The translations under genes were made by a program, and so were the position numbers. Positions 1 through 9,327 of a DNA stretch of 38,102 bases are shown in pieces. The notes beneath the pieces were generated by a model. It did not search any database and was not told the origin of the DNA. It saw only the letters and a program-made list of their open reading frames with translations. Each line of letters begins with the position of its first letter. Within the stretch, counting starts at the first letter, position 1. Source of the stretch: Citrobacter amalonaticus (GTDB lineage: Bacteria; Pseudomonadota; Gammaproteobacteria; Enterobacterales; Enterobacteriaceae); contig NZ_PQMB01000002.1 in assembly GCF_002918555.1 (NCBI RefSeq), forward strand, positions 1 to 38,102. The letters are read 5' to 3'.

Positions 1-258
1 ACCGATGGCGCGACGAGTGAACGACAGGCATCCACCATGAGTGAGATAATGCTCAACAGCAGCAATTTTCTGCGCACGTGAATAGCGCTCCCTTGGCTTT
101 AAATCTCTGGGTAAATCGCCCTTCTCTTCATAAATCTGAACCCAACGCCTGAGTTGCTTTGTGGACGGATATCCCAGCTCTCTGACAACCGCAGAGGTCT
201 TTTTACCGTATCGGTAATAGAGTTCGACGGCCCGGATACGATCCTCGTATGAATGCAT
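1..258 (-). CDS. IS3-family transposase OrfA, 5' part (cut by window edge)
   Basis: The reverse strand reads an open frame starting MHSYEDRIRAVELY and running off the left edge after about 86 residues. The opening is typical of the DNA-binding OrfA of IS3-family elements: a helix-turn-helix around GKKTSAVVRELGYPSTKQLRRW (residues about 18-40), then a second repeat beginning YSRAQKIAAVEHYL. In this family OrfA is normally joined to the DDE integrase OrfB by programmed frameshifting; OrfB would lie outside the window. A good ribosome site (AGGAG, 8 bases upstream) supports the ATG at 258. The visible part has no stop or frameshift, so the element may be intact. The exact IS name cannot be given from this fragment. 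Confidence 0.8.
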   Translation of the reverse strand, partial: MHSYEDRIRAVELYYRYGKKTSAVVRELGYPSTKQLRRWVQIYEEKGDLPRDLKPRERYSRAQKIAAVEHYLTHGGCLSFTRRAIG

Positions 259-320
259 AAATTAACTCCTGACGGTCCAGGAATTCGTCCGCACCCCCTT
301 TAACCCATTTAGTGATGTCA
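1..320 (-). mobile_element. IS3-family insertion sequence, upstream end only
   Basis: This is the promoter-proximal end of an IS3-family element whose body lies beyond the left edge of the window. The part seen is the first 86 codons of orfA plus about 60 bases of upstream sequence. The right boundary is approximate: I place it just before about 320, where the sequence changes to the flank of the ISNCY remnant. The terminal inverted repeat and target duplication cannot be verified because the other end is absent. Confidence 0.5.
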
Positions 321-368
321 CTTTTTCTGGCATAAAGGATCCAATCCTCAGGCTATGGAGACATCAGG

Positions 369-600
369 ATGCTTGTGACCATGTCAGATAAAGAACTCAG
401 CCGGATCAATGTCATTCAGTCAGTTGTCGAAAAGCGTATGCGCCGTCGTGATGCCGCGCACCAACTTGCTCTGACCGAACGTCAGACGCAGCGTCTGATG
501 AACCGCTCTCGTGAATCAGGTCCCGCTGGCCTGGCAAACCTTCGCCGTGGACCGCCCTGGTAATCACAGACTCCCTGAGTCACTGAAGCTGCGTATCCGA
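369..600 (+). pseudogene. ISNCY-type transposase remnant, N-terminus, frameshifted
   Basis: The first 60 codons (MLVTMSDKELSRINVIQSVV onward) match the N-terminal helix-turn-helix of the ISNCY/IS1202-type transposases common in enterobacteria: a region rich in R/D/A, then LTERQTQRLMNR and ESGPAGLANLRRG. The frame then shifts by one base near 555-560. Read in the next frame, the sequence continues with the expected GNHRLPESLKLRI (559-598), which shows that the frameshift is a lesion and not the end of a small gene. Similarity is lost soon after. The catalytic domain is absent, so the fragment cannot transpose. Family assignment rests on remembered sequence patterns. Confidence 0.7.
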
Positions 601-669
601 TTTACAGTCTCTTCTGAGCGATTGCAGCACTTCTGAGGATGAGACTCATGACAGTATACGGAACGGATT

Positions 670-950
670 TTTTGCTCATGAATGATGTGGATCCTTCAGG
701 ACGTTATCGACCAGTGTCTCACCACACGTCTTTCAGCCACCCGGCTTGAAATCTCTGACAGACATTGCCGACGGCTAATGAACCACTTTCATGTTTCTGG
801 TGCAGCTGGTTTGACTCACGCCAGACGACGAAAGTCAGTCGCGAATCGACTGGATGATTCACTTCGTTTGCGGCATGGCGCTGCTACGTGAAAAATACAG
901 CGACTTTGGCCCTGACATTAGCCGCACGCTGCGCCCTCTTACGAGAGTAT
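670..950 (+). pseudogene. Second, more diverged ISNCY-type transposase remnant
   Basis: A second helix-turn-helix of the same transposase type follows: VIDQCLTTRLSATRLEISDR, then HCRRLMN and SGAAGLTHARRRK (from about 690). The frame shifts at about 875. The next frame (from 878) gives ALLREKYSDFGPDI, the counterpart of the conserved LLRERYADFGPTLA segment of these transposases, and ends at a stop near 975. The residues differ clearly from the copy at 369-600, so this is a separate insertion or a distinct subfamily, not a tandem duplication. It has no catalytic domain and carries at least one frameshift. Confidence 0.6.
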
Positions 951-1120
951 TTTCCCCGCACAAGTTGTTGAGTTTGTCCTGAGCATTTTCAGTGTCGGGC
1001 CCCGTGAATGTTCAGAGATTCAAACCGCAGGCTACTATTCATTTTATGATCGATATCAAAGACGAATAGGGTCTGTGGTTGTAATGCTCGCCTGGAATTA
1101 CTTATAAAAGGAGTTTTATA

Positions 1121-1801
1121 ATGACCGTATTTACTTTCACCGGAGCTAAGGCTGGAGACCATACTTTTTCTGTAGTAAACGATATGCGTGAGCATATGTT
1201 TCCAGTGACATCAAACGATAAGGTTTTTTTTGACCTGATTATCAATAATGATCCATCGTTAAATCAGCAATTTAACTGGTCCCTTAAATGTAACCTGACG
1301 GGAGCTGTAAATGTAAATCAGGATGGACGTGTTTCATTTAATCGATTTGTAGGCGCAATGTCGGATGGAAAATGTATTGTAACCGCACAGCATAAAACGA
1401 CGGGACAAGCCATAACTTATACGTTTGTACTGGAATATTATTTTGAGGAGTATCTTGATTCAAGCTATGGCTCACAGCCAGTTGACTGGACTTCTGCCGT
1501 CGAACTCAATGTTCATGGAATGTATCTTCCCGGCGCGGCACTTTTATCCTTAACTGATGAGACAGGTAATCCAACGCCAAGAAAACCGGGTCCACATTTT
1601 TACCAGGAATGGGGGCCGTGTGGGAGTTATAGTGAAAACTTTCTTGGGCTGTCGCGAGGTATGGTCTGGAGCAGGGATACCTATATAAATGACGCAAATA
1701 AAGCCATACGTGTTGATGTCGGCACCTCCGGTAAATCACATCCTCATTCTAAAGAATATGCGTTTATACCTCTTTTGGTCCGGTCTTATTCAAAAGAATA
1801 A
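1121..1801 (+). CDS. Adhesin-tail-like protein: Ig-like plus lectin-like domain, no export domain
   Basis: This 226-residue protein starts at an ATG with a strong ribosome site (AAAGGAG, 7 bases away). Residues about 30-105 look like a bacterial Ig-like fold (FNWSLKC ... VNQDGRVSF ... YTFVLEYYF). Residues about 125-222 have the spacing of the C-type-lectin-like tail of intimin/invasin-type adhesins: YLPGAALLSL, then QEWGPCGSY, MVWSRDTY, a hydrophilic stretch, and a final FIPLLVRS where adhesins often have CVR. Three cysteines are present (57, 85, 167). There is no signal peptide and no beta-barrel, so it could not be displayed in the way full adhesins are. It is visibly AT-rich beside its neighbours and lies among IS remnants, which suggests horizontal origin. 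It may be a detached adhesin tail or a small secreted or cytoplasmic protein. Function unknown. Confidence 0.5.
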   Translation: MTVFTFTGAKAGDHTFSVVNDMREHMFPVTSNDKVFFDLIINNDPSLNQQFNWSLKCNLTGAVNVNQDGRVSFNRFVGAMSDGKCIVTAQHKTTGQAITYTFVLEYYFEEYLDSSYGSQPVDWTSAVELNVHGMYLPGAALLSLTDETGNPTPRKPGPHFYQEWGPCGSYSENFLGLSRGMVWSRDTYINDANKAIRVDVGTSGKSHPHSKEYAFIPLLVRSYSKE

Positions 1802-2157
1802 TCTTAGCTCTTAAATTAATATATTCTCCCGCCATGATTAGTGCAGTGCAAAGTAATAGCAGAATTCATCGGTATATTTAGCGTCCTGCTCACGGCGGCG
1901 GACACATGGAAGCGGCGGGAGAACCACAGCATTAACTTTGCGTTGCTGCTATTGGCGGTGAACGGAATGGCATTCCGCAGGGGCTGTGCTGGTGTGGTTC
2001 GGCCCCTTCTCTGTTATTCTGGTATCCAAAGAAATAAAAGTGTCGGAAATATTCACCTGCCTGACTCGTTTTCCTCTGTGTGACCTGTTGCCTCAGATGC
2101 TTCAGGCGTGTGATGTTAGTAGAAACCGCATAGTATGTTGTAACTAATGGAGGTATA
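1802..2157. other. Gene-poor stretch, content unresolved
   Basis: These 356 bases lie between the adhesin-like gene and the uxaB terminator. An 80-codon open frame (1841-2083, + strand) begins with a hydrophobic, membrane-like stretch (IAEFIGIFSVLLTAAD) but has no convincing ribosome site, and I do not recognise it. It may be debris of an older insertion. I see no RNA gene or repeat here. Confidence 0.4.
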
Positions 2158-2158
2158 C

Positions 2159-2182
2159 AAAAAACCCGACCGAAGCCGGGTT
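2159..2182 (-). terminator. Rho-independent terminator of uxaB
   Basis: On the reverse strand, 7 bases after the uxaB stop, an AACCCGGCTTCGGTCGGGTT hairpin (UUCG-like loop) is followed directly by a run of six T. This is a standard intrinsic terminator. Confidence 0.9.
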
Positions 2183-2188
2183 AGCCTG

Positions 2189-3640
2189 TTAACACAGCGG
2201 TTTCACCGCATCACGCATCCCTTTTGCAAGAATGACATCAAGGTCGGCTGTGACCTGCTCTACCAGACCAACAACTTGCGTCAGATCCTGTTCCCAGTGC
2301 TCTTTCACCGACAGAACAGAAGCGACCAGCGTCCGGGTGTCAATCTGACGATCGCCATGCTGGCTCCAGAGTTGCTGATAACGCTCAATCCAGTGTGCAT
2401 CATCCTGCACTGGATAGGTTTCGCCATGACGCTCACCCCGATAAAAGGCAATCAGCGCCGCTAACGCAAACGTCAGACGTGCCGGCAATTTTCCGTCTGC
2501 CTTCTGCCCTGCCAGTAACTGCGGGAGAATGCGAGTGCGATATTTAGTCATTCCATTCAGCGCAATCGACAGCAGCTGATGCTTGATGTACGGATTGCGG
2601 AAACGACCGGTTACCGCACTGGCGAACGACTCCAGCTCATCACGCGGCAGATCCAGCACCGGGATAATCTCTTCATAGATCGCCTTTTCAACAAACGCGC
2701 AAATTTCGCTATCGTTCATTGCTTCACCCACGGTATCCAGACCGGCCTGGAACGCGACCGGTACCAGAGCGGTATGCGCACCGTTAAGGATCGCCACTTT
2801 GCGTTCTTTATACGGTTTGATGTCATCAACGATCAGCACGTTCAGCGGATACTTATCAAGGCGCAGTTCAGATCCCAGCGATTTTGGCCCCTGAATCACA
2901 AACAGATAGAAGTGCTCAGCCGTATCCAGGAAGCTGTCGTGGTATCCGAGTTCGGCTTCAAGTTGCCCTACTTCATCACGCGGATAGCCGGTTACAATAC
3001 GGTCCACCAGCGTGGAGCAGAAAGCATTCGCCTGATCCAACCACTGCACGAATTCAGTCGGAAGCGCCCACTCCTGTGCGTAGCGCAGAACCAGCTCACG
3101 TAATGCATCGCCGTTATAATCAATCAGTTCACAAGGAATAATGATCCAACCTTTATCCAGCGCCCCATTGAAATGGCTGTAACGTTCAAACAGCAGACGG
3201 GTCAGTTTTGCCGGATAACTTACCGCTGGCGCATCATCAAACTTATCACCTGCGTGATAACTAATCCCTGCTTCAGTGGTGTTGGAGAAGACAAAACGCA
3301 TGTCAGGGTTATGAGCCAGCTTCAGGAACTCATCGTAATCACCGTATACGCTGATTTCGCGATTCACCGAACGGATCAAACGCGCGTCGCTGACCGCCTC
3401 CCCCTGCTCATTCAAACCACGAATGATAGTGGTATAAAGGCCGTCCTGCGTGCTGAGCGATGGAGGGAATGAACTTTCGATAGGTCTGACAATGACCACA
3501 CCGGAATTCAGATCGGTATGTTCATTCAGCAGATCAACTTGCCAGTCAACAAAGGCGCGCAGGAAGTTTCCTTCACCAAACTGAATAATACGTTCAGGAT
3601 AGTGAGCACCGGGAAAATCGCGACGATTTAGTGTTTTCAC
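2189..3640 (-). CDS. uxaB: Tagaturonate reductase (altronate oxidoreductase)
   Basis: This enzyme reduces tagaturonate to altronate with NADH in the cytoplasm, the second step of galacturonate breakdown after UxaC. The 483 residues equal the E. coli UxaB length, and the sequence is recognisable throughout: N-terminal [17 protein letters not shown] (the nucleotide-binding start of the mannitol/polyol dehydrogenase family), the central [12 protein letters not shown], and the family core [14 protein letters not shown] near residues 280-293. It is transcribed alone, with its own terminator. A TAATTGGTACGACA sequence 37-50 bases upstream resembles half of a UxuR/ExuR operator, which fits the known ExuR control of uxaB in E. 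coli. Confidence 0.96.
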   Translation of the reverse strand: MKTLNRRDFPGAHYPERIIQFGEGNFLRAFVDWQVDLLNEHTDLNSGVVIVRPIESSFPPSLSTQDGLYTTIIRGLNEQGEAVSDARLIRSVNREISVYGDYDEFLKLAHNPDMRFVFSNTTEAGISYHAGDKFDDAPAVSYPAKLTRLLFERYSHFNGALDKGWIIIPCELIDYNGDALRELVLRYAQEWALPTEFVQWLDQANAFCSTLVDRIVTGYPRDEVGQLEAELGYHDSFLDTAEHFYLFVIQGPKSLGSELRLDKYPLNVLIVDDIKPYKERKVAILNGAHTALVPVAFQAGLDTVGEAMNDSEICAFVEKAIYEEIIPVLDLPRDELESFASAVTGRFRNPYIKHQLLSIALNGMTKYRTRILPQLLAGQKADGKLPARLTFALAALIAFYRGERHGETYPVQDDAHWIERYQQLWSQHGDRQIDTRTLVASVLSVKEHWEQDLTQVVGLVEQVTADLDVILAKGMRDAVKPLC

Positions 3641-3676
3641 AATGGGTTCCCTTTTGATTAGTCATACAACCTGTTT

Positions 3677-3690
3677 TAATTGGTACGACA
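3677..3690. promoter_or_regulatory. Possible ExuR/UxuR operator upstream of uxaB
   Basis: TAATTGGTACGACA contains ATTGGTA, one arm of the ATTGGTATACCAAT palindrome recalled for UxuR/ExuR. The second arm is degenerate. Thirteen of the 14 bases recur upstream of ydfI (26948-26961), a gene of the same enzyme family, which strengthens the case for a shared regulator. Confidence 0.4.
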
Positions 3691-3891
3691 GGTTAGCAAA
3701 CTTTAATACACTGAAACCCTGTTTTGATCAATTCGTGGCAACTATTTCCTCGCTTTCAGAGAAAATTGTGGTGCTGTTAACGTTTCATCCACCCGTTGCG
3801 CCCAATTCGGTATCACGCCGGCTCTCAGACAGCCGCAAGAGTGGTAGAACAACTCTGCTTCACTCCCCGCAGCTGGAGATTGTTATCACGA

Positions 3892-5328
3892 TTAAGCCAG
3901 ATCGCTTTCCGTGAGAGCCTGTTGTTGACGCTCAGAGGCGCTGGTGCGATTGCGCCCCTCTTTTTTCGAGCGATACAGACACTCATCGGCTTCAATCATC
4001 AGTCGGTTAAACAGTTCCGTCAGCGTCAGGGACGCCAGAACACCGTTGCCCAGGCCAATACTGACGGTGAGATAGATATTCTTTTGCCGCCAGTTGAAAG
4101 GCCGCTGTTCGACTGTCTTGCGGATTTTTTCCGCCAGCTGCATTCCTTCATCTGGATTGTTTGACGGCACCACCACCACAAACTCTTCACCGCCCATTCG
4201 GGCGACCAGTCCTTTGTCTCCGACAATTTCTTGTACATGCTGCGCAAACACGCTCAGTACCCGATCGCCGCACTCATGACCATAATTGTCATTGATGCTT
4301 TTGAAGTAATCGATATCAAGCAGCATCACGGTCACATGCCGCGAATCCGGATACTTCTGCGACTTAAGCGCTTCATACAGCCCGGAACGAGAGTAAACCT
4401 GAGTCAGAAAATCAAAATCAGCACGTAAAGAGAGCTGTTTCATCAATGAATTGATCGCCGCTACGCTAACCGCGACCATAATCGGACAAATTGCCATTGT
4501 CGCGATCCCAAGCCTTGCGGAAAACATTTGCGGTGTCGACAGCGGTGAGGCCACCGCAATATTAATCACCGAATTGGCAACCAGCACAATCTCCACCGCG
4601 CCGGTAAGAAAGGTTAACAGGCAGGTGACTTGCGGGGTATAGCGCACCGCGCACCAGATAAGCGCCGGCAGTGGAAAAGCCAGGCTACCCGCCCCACCAA
4701 TCACCACCGACGCCAGCACCGAAACAATCAACGCGACCACCGGCATCAGTTGCTCAGGCTTTAAGCCTTTAATGGCTCCCGGCATCGTCAGCGTCAACAT
4801 GCAGGGAACGATCAGGACTCCCGTCGAAAACTGCTCACTGAACCAGTCGGCGTACAGTGGCCAGAAGGTCAGACGATCTATCCCCACGGAACCTATCGCC
4901 CCAATCGTTGCGCACAGCAACGCGGCAATCAGACAATAATTAAATAAACGTAATGCGCTGACCGGCTCATATTTATTTTTCCCCAGACGTTTATCCCGCA
5001 GCACCAGTTGGGCTACGGTAATAATAAACACCATATTGGAGAAATTAATCACCAATGAAACCCATCCCCACTGAGTGGTTACCGCGTCATACGCCAGCAT
5101 GGCAACATAGCTCACGGTATAATAATGCAGACGATTCAACCAGATATAGCGGGCAAATATTCCGGCTATCACGCCATTCAGCGGCCAGAAAAGAGAGAGT
5201 TCGTGAACAAGTCGAAGTTCAGCGCCAATAAAGTAAAACAGCGTGGTTAACGCAAAAATAGCGATGGCATTACGTAGCGGATTACCTTCCTGAAACAAAC
5301 GGAAAGTGGTTATGTGGTGTGCTTGCAT
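3892..5328 (-). CDS. dgcF: Membrane-bound diguanylate cyclase (MASE1-like + GGDEF)
   Basis: This 478-residue protein corresponds to E. coli YneF/DgcF. About eight hydrophobic segments occupy residues 20-300 and resemble the MASE1 sensory domain. A GGDEF domain follows (about 310-465) with DFLTQVYSRSGLYEAL, the metal/substrate motif LLDIDYFKSINDNYGH, and the active-site loop GGEEF at 379-383. GGEEF is an accepted active variant, so c-di-GMP synthesis from GTP is expected. The inhibitory I-site RxxD is not conserved: the corresponding residues read GDKG, so classical product inhibition is unlikely. The input signal is unknown. It is read alone, with a perfect 10-base inverted repeat just upstream of the start. 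Confidence 0.9.
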   Translation of the reverse strand: MQAHHITTFRLFQEGNPLRNAIAIFALTTLFYFIGAELRLVHELSLFWPLNGVIAGIFARYIWLNRLHYYTVSYVAMLAYDAVTTQWGWVSLVINFSNMVFIITVAQLVLRDKRLGKNKYEPVSALRLFNYCLIAALLCATIGAIGSVGIDRLTFWPLYADWFSEQFSTGVLIVPCMLTLTMPGAIKGLKPEQLMPVVALIVSVLASVVIGGAGSLAFPLPALIWCAVRYTPQVTCLLTFLTGAVEIVLVANSVINIAVASPLSTPQMFSARLGIATMAICPIMVAVSVAAINSLMKQLSLRADFDFLTQVYSRSGLYEALKSQKYPDSRHVTVMLLDIDYFKSINDNYGHECGDRVLSVFAQHVQEIVGDKGLVARMGGEEFVVVVPSNNPDEGMQLAEKIRKTVEQRPFNWRQKNIYLTVSIGLGNGVLASLTLTELFNRLMIEADECLYRSKKEGRNRTSASERQQQALTESDLA

Positions 5329-5343
5329 TAAATATCAATCCAT

Positions 5344-5364
5344 ATAATTGCCAATGGCAATTAT
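5344..5364. promoter_or_regulatory. Perfect palindrome upstream of dgcF, candidate operator
   Basis: Ten-base arms ATAATTGCCA and TGGCAATTAT flank a single central A. The site lies 16-36 bases before the dgcF start, where it would overlap the promoter or early leader. No T run follows, so it is not a terminator. A dimeric repressor site is the simplest reading; the binding protein is unknown. Confidence 0.5.
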
Positions 5365-5490
5365 CTCTACATAATAAGTTAATTCTTATAAAGGATAGCA
5401 TGTTTCATTTGCAAAGGTAGTACACACTGCCACTACTGACATTTTTAACGAATAGCTCATTACCCGGAGTAAAATTATGGAAATAAGTTA

Positions 5491-5850
5491 TTACGGCTGA
5501 TTCATTTGAATCACCAGCCAGTGATGAATCACCGCCACCACATACTGCTGCTGTTCTGCACTCAGGGACTGCCCCTGCGGAATATGATGCCATTTTGCCA
5601 GACAGCCACGACAGCACGTCGCCGTCGCATGCTGGGCAATAAAAACCGGGTGACCGCGCATCGGGGTCTGTTTTCCATCATTCGCCGGAAATTCAGGAGC
5701 CAGACGTTTAGCCACAAAATCGGCAGCGTGTTGATCGATAACCTCCGCGCCTTTATCCCAACAGTACTGCCGCTCCTTTACGCCAAGCCGGAAACGAGAG
5801 CGAAACGGCGAGCGTGAAAGGCGGGTAAAAAGAGGTTCAAACGAATTCAT
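5491..5850 (-). CDS. yneG: DUF4186 family protein YneG
   Basis: This 119-residue protein matches E. coli YneG. The function is unknown. It contains a possible metal-binding set of Cys/His: Cys near residue 30, His near 67 and 74, then TCCRGCLAKWHHIPQG around 78-93, a Cys-rich knuckle typical of the family. The ATG at 5850 was chosen; an upstream TTG at 5853 would add one residue. The start overlaps the glsB stop as TGATG, so the two are translationally coupled and belong to one operon behind sad. A link to glutamine or GABA metabolism is inferred from context only. Confidence 0.88.
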   Translation of the reverse strand: MNSFEPLFTRLSRSPFRSRFRLGVKERQYCWDKGAEVIDQHAADFVAKRLAPEFPANDGKQTPMRGHPVFIAQHATATCCRGCLAKWHHIPQGQSLSAEQQQYVVAVIHHWLVIQMNQP

Positions 5851-6776
5851 CAATACACCGACCGGCCCATTTGCTGCGTTAATTGCTCCAGTACCGCGAT
5901 CCCAGCCAGCGAATTGCCGGTCGGATCCAGCTCCGGACTCCAGACCGCGATCGCCATTTCATGCGGAACGATCGCAACGATTCCCCCGCCGACGCCAGAT
6001 TTAGCCGGAAGCCCTACCCGCCACGCAAATTCCCCGGCATTCTGGTACATGCCACTGGTCGCCATCAGCGCATTGATCTGCCGCGCCTGCAGCGGCGTGA
6101 CGACCGGCTCATCAAGATGAAACGCCTGCCCCTGATTGGCCAGAAAAACAAACGTTCGCGCCAGCTCCACGCAGTTCATCTTTAGCGCACAGTAGTGAAA
6201 ATAGTTTTGCAGAACGGTGGTCACATCATGATGAAAATTACCAAACGACTTCATCAGCCAGGCTATCGCGGCGTTGCGCGCAGAGTGCTCAAACTCAGAG
6301 CGGGCCACCACGCCATCATAACTGATATCCGTCACCCCACTCAGCGCCCGCACCACCTCAAGCATCCGCTGTCTTGGGGCGCTCAGGCGTCCCTGAAGCA
6401 TATCGCAGACCACCAGCGCTCCGGCATTGATAAACGGATTACGTGGGATCCCCTGCTCCATCTCCAGCTGCACCAGTGAGTTAAACGGTGAACCCGAAGG
6501 ATCCTTCCCGACGCGTTGCCAGATCTCCTCTTCGGAATAGTGACGCATCGCCACCACCAGGCTGAGCACTTTAGAGATGGACTGAATAGAAAAGCGCTCA
6601 AGGGCGTCGCCGGCCTGCCAGAGCTGTCCGTCAACGGTACAGATGGCAATCCCCAGCTTCGCCCCCTCAACAGAGGCTAACGCCGGAATGTAATCAGCCA
6701 CTTTCCCCTGACCAATCAGCGGACGAACCTGCTGCAAAATAGTCTCTAAAATTGAATTGTCCACGACGCTGGCCAC
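5850..6776 (-). CDS. glsB: Glutaminase 2
   Basis: GlsB hydrolyses glutamine to glutamate and ammonia in the cytoplasm. The serine-dependent beta-lactamase-like family motif is present as S66-I-S-K69 in [12 protein letters not shown], followed by the conserved GDPSG-like [10 protein letters not shown] and [10 protein letters not shown] segments. A longer open frame extends to 6977, but the extra 67 residues do not resemble the family. I chose the GTG at 6776 because it gives exactly 308 residues, the E. coli length, and an AAGGAG lies 6 bases upstream; the GTG just before it would be too close to that site. The gene lies between sad and yneG on the same strand. Glutamate made here could feed the same pools as the neighbouring succinate semialdehyde pathway. 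Confidence 0.95.
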   Translation of the reverse strand: MASVVDNSILETILQQVRPLIGQGKVADYIPALASVEGAKLGIAICTVDGQLWQAGDALERFSIQSISKVLSLVVAMRHYSEEEIWQRVGKDPSGSPFNSLVQLEMEQGIPRNPFINAGALVVCDMLQGRLSAPRQRMLEVVRALSGVTDISYDGVVARSEFEHSARNAAIAWLMKSFGNFHHDVTTVLQNYFHYCALKMNCVELARTFVFLANQGQAFHLDEPVVTPLQARQINALMATSGMYQNAGEFAWRVGLPAKSGVGGGIVAIVPHEMAIAVWSPELDPTGNSLAGIAVLEQLTQQMGRSVY

Positions 6777-6924
6777 CACAAACTCCTTGCCCGCAGGTCT
6801 GAAAGGCCTGCGAGTATAACAGAGCCGAATATGTCGCGTCAGGCGGAACGGCGAAATCGGGTCACGGCCTGCATCCGTTGATGAAATACAGACCGGAGTC
6901 ATATTCCCCCTGACGCCCTGGAGA

Positions 6925-8313
6925 TCAGATACGGTTTTTCCAGACCGTCTGGACATTGCAGAATTCATGCAGGCCAAAATGAGAGAGTTCGCGACCGAAA
7001 CCGCTTTTCTTCACGCCGCCAAACGCTACGCGGGCGTCGCTGGCGCTGTAGCCATTAATGAATACCCCGCCACATTCAAGCCGCGCGGCCATCGTCCCGG
7101 CCAGCAATTCGTCGGCGGTAAAGACGGTTGCGGAAAGACCAAAATCACTGTGGTTAGCCAGTTCCAGCGCATGGTCGGCGCTTTTTGCCACGGTAATGGC
7201 GGCGACGGGACCGAAAAGCTCCTGGCGAAACGCGGTCATTTCTGGCGTCACGTCCCCGAGCACGGTTACGGCGTAATAATTCCCCTCGCCAGCCAGCTTT
7301 TCACCGCCCAGCAGCAGCGTGGCACCTTCTGCAAGCGTGGCCTGCACCTGCTGATGCAGTTCATCGCGCAGGTCAGCCCGCGCCATCGGCCCGAGATCGG
7401 TCTCATCACGCATCGGATCGCCCATTTTTAATGCGCTGGCCGCAGCAACAAAGCGTTCAGTAAACGCCTGCGCAATCCCTTCTTCCACAATAAAGCGTTT
7501 CGCCGCCGCACACACCTGCCCGGTATTCTGATAACGTCCGGCGACGGCGGCCTTAACCGCCAGCTCCAGATCGGCATCGTTCAGTACAATAAAGGGGTCG
7601 GAACCGCCGAGTTCAAGGACACATTTTTTCAGCGCGGCACCAGCCTGAGCGCCAATTGCGGCCCCCGCGCGCACGCTTCCGGTAACCGTAACGGCGGCGA
7701 TGCGCGGATCGTCAATCATCTGACTGACACCACGGTTATCCGCATTCACCCAGCCATAAACACCTTGCGGAATATCAGCGTCCGCAAAAACCTGACCAAT
7801 AAGCTGCGCGCAGCCCATCACGTTGGGGGCATGCTTTAACAAATAGCCGTTGCCCGCCAGCAGAATGGGGATCGCGCCGCGCAGCACCTGCCACAGCGGG
7901 AAATTCCATGGCATCACGGCCAGCACCGTCCCCAGGGGACGGTATTCAATCACCGCCTGATTGTTCTCCACCAGTGTGGGTTCAGGTTTCAGCATTGCCG
8001 GGCCGTGTTCGGCGTACCAGTCGCAGAGGTCGGCTGATTTTACCACTTCAGCACGCGCCTGCCTGATGGGTTTTCCCATCTCTTGTGTGATTGCCTGCGC
8101 CATCTCCTCACTGCGCGCCCGCAGCGCCTGGCCAACGTCGCGTAGTTTTTGCGCACGATGGGCAACAGTGGTCAATTTCCAGGCGGTAAGTCCGCTGGCA
8201 GCAAGGCTAAGCGTATTTTCTATCTCATGCTGAGTAGCCCACGGCATGGCCGTCAGTTGCTGCCCGGTAGTCGGATCCACCGAGATGGCGTGTGTAGTCG
8301 CAGTGACAGACAT
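6925..8313 (-). CDS. sad: NAD+-dependent succinate semialdehyde dehydrogenase
   Basis: Sad (YneI) oxidises succinate semialdehyde to succinate, the last step of GABA, putrescine and arginine-derived carbon use. It is an aldehyde dehydrogenase of 462 residues, the E. coli length, with PWNFPLWQ (cofactor site), the LELGG general base (E234) and the catalytic cysteine C268 in [10 protein letters not shown]. The frame extends 14 codons further upstream, but the ATG at 8313 has a GGAGAA ribosome site and gives the family N-terminus [17 protein letters not shown]. It is divergent from the LysR gene ptrR, the usual geometry for direct control, and about 150 bases before glsB. Confidence 0.95.
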   Translation of the reverse strand: MSVTATTHAISVDPTTGQQLTAMPWATQHEIENTLSLAASGLTAWKLTTVAHRAQKLRDVGQALRARSEEMAQAITQEMGKPIRQARAEVVKSADLCDWYAEHGPAMLKPEPTLVENNQAVIEYRPLGTVLAVMPWNFPLWQVLRGAIPILLAGNGYLLKHAPNVMGCAQLIGQVFADADIPQGVYGWVNADNRGVSQMIDDPRIAAVTVTGSVRAGAAIGAQAGAALKKCVLELGGSDPFIVLNDADLELAVKAAVAGRYQNTGQVCAAAKRFIVEEGIAQAFTERFVAAASALKMGDPMRDETDLGPMARADLRDELHQQVQATLAEGATLLLGGEKLAGEGNYYAVTVLGDVTPEMTAFRQELFGPVAAITVAKSADHALELANHSDFGLSATVFTADELLAGTMAARLECGGVFINGYSASDARVAFGGVKKSGFGRELSHFGLHEFCNVQTVWKNRI

Positions 8314-8414
8314 AATGTGTTCTCCATCGTGTGTAATGGGATACATCATGAGCACTTTTATTGTTTATGAAAAATGAATAATATTAAGTCAGTCATTCAC
8401 AAAAAGAGAAAACC

Positions 8415-9290
8415 ATGGATCTGACGCAGTTGGAAATGTTCAATGCGGTCGCCGAAACCGGCAGCATTACGCAGGCAGCCGCGAAGGTACACCGTGTGCC
8501 CTCCAATCTGACAACCCGTATTCGCCAGCTTGAGGCCGATCTCGGCGTGGATCTGTTTATTCGTGAAAGCCAGCGGCTCAGGTTATCTCCCGCCGGACAT
8601 AACTTCCTCCGCTACAGCCAACAGATTCTGGCCTTAGTTGATGAAGCCAGAATGGTGGTCGCCGGTGATGAACCGCAGGGATTATTCGCCCTCGGTGCGC
8701 TGGAGAGTACCGCCGCCGTGCGCATTCCCGTGACGCTTGCCGACTATAATCAACGCTACCCCAAAATACAGTTTGCCCTGTCGACAGGGCCATCCGGCAC
8801 TATGCTGGACGGCGTGCTTGCAGGGAACCTCAATGCAGCATTTGTCGATGGGCCGATCGCACATCCCGGACTGGAAGGGATGCCGGTGTATCGTGAAGAG
8901 ATGATGATTGTCACGCCAAACGGACATCCACCGGTAACGCGTGCCAGCGAGGTCAATGGCCGCAACATTTACGCGTTTCGCGCCAACTGTTCGTATCGTC
9001 GTCATTTTGAGCGCTGGTTTCACGCCGATCGCGCCATGCCTGGGACAATTCACGAAATGGAGTCTTATCACGGAATGCTGGCCTGTGTTATCGCAGGAGC
9101 AGGGATCGCCCTGATCCCCCGTTCGATGCTCGAGAGTATGCCGGGGCATCATCAGGTAGAGTGCTGGCCGCTGGCAGAAGACTGGCGCTGGCTGGATACC
9201 TGGCTGGTGTGGCGTCGTGGAGCAATGACGCGACAGCTGGAGGCATTCATCGAACTGCTCAATCCCCCACTGCCGCTAAACGCAGGATAA
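8415..9290 (+). CDS. ptrR: LysR-type regulator PtrR (YneJ)
   Basis: This 291-residue LysR-family regulator has an N-terminal winged helix-turn-helix (residues 1-60: [20 protein letters not shown], then [18 protein letters not shown]) and a periplasmic-binding-protein-like effector domain from about 90. It corresponds to E. coli YneJ, reported as PtrR, a regulator of sad and of putrescine/glutamate use. It is divergent from sad, with 101 bases between the two starts, where its operator should lie. A clear intrinsic terminator follows. The effector is not evident from the sequence. Confidence 0.88.
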   Translation: MDLTQLEMFNAVAETGSITQAAAKVHRVPSNLTTRIRQLEADLGVDLFIRESQRLRLSPAGHNFLRYSQQILALVDEARMVVAGDEPQGLFALGALESTAAVRIPVTLADYNQRYPKIQFALSTGPSGTMLDGVLAGNLNAAFVDGPIAHPGLEGMPVYREEMMIVTPNGHPPVTRASEVNGRNIYAFRANCSYRRHFERWFHADRAMPGTIHEMESYHGMLACVIAGAGIALIPRSMLESMPGHHQVECWPLAEDWRWLDTWLVWRRGAMTRQLEAFIELLNPPLPLNAG

Positions 9291-9298
9291 TTTTCTGA

Positions 9299-9327
9299 AA
9301 TGCCCGCTTCCGGGCATTCTTTTTTTC
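9299..9327 (+). terminator. Intrinsic terminator after ptrR
   Basis: AATGCCCG and CGGGCATT form a stem around a CTTC loop (9299-9318), followed by a run of T to 9327. It lies 9 bases after the ptrR stop. Confidence 0.9.

Noticed and set aside
1841..2083. 80-codon frame with a hydrophobic start
   Set aside because: No ribosome site, no recognised relative and an unusual composition; listed only as unresolved sequence.
2579..3103. Long frames opposite uxaB
   Set aside because: They are antisense to a well-conserved enzyme and have no recognisable domain. The same applies to other frames opposite or within known genes, such as 35713-36624, opposite ynfF.
6777..6977. N-terminal extension of the glutaminase frame
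   Set aside because: It does not resemble the family, overlaps the end of sad, and lacks a ribosome site; the GTG at 6776 gives the family length.
8314..8355. Upstream start of sad (14 extra codons)
   Set aside because: The ATG at 8313 has a better ribosome site and matches the E. coli N-terminus and length.
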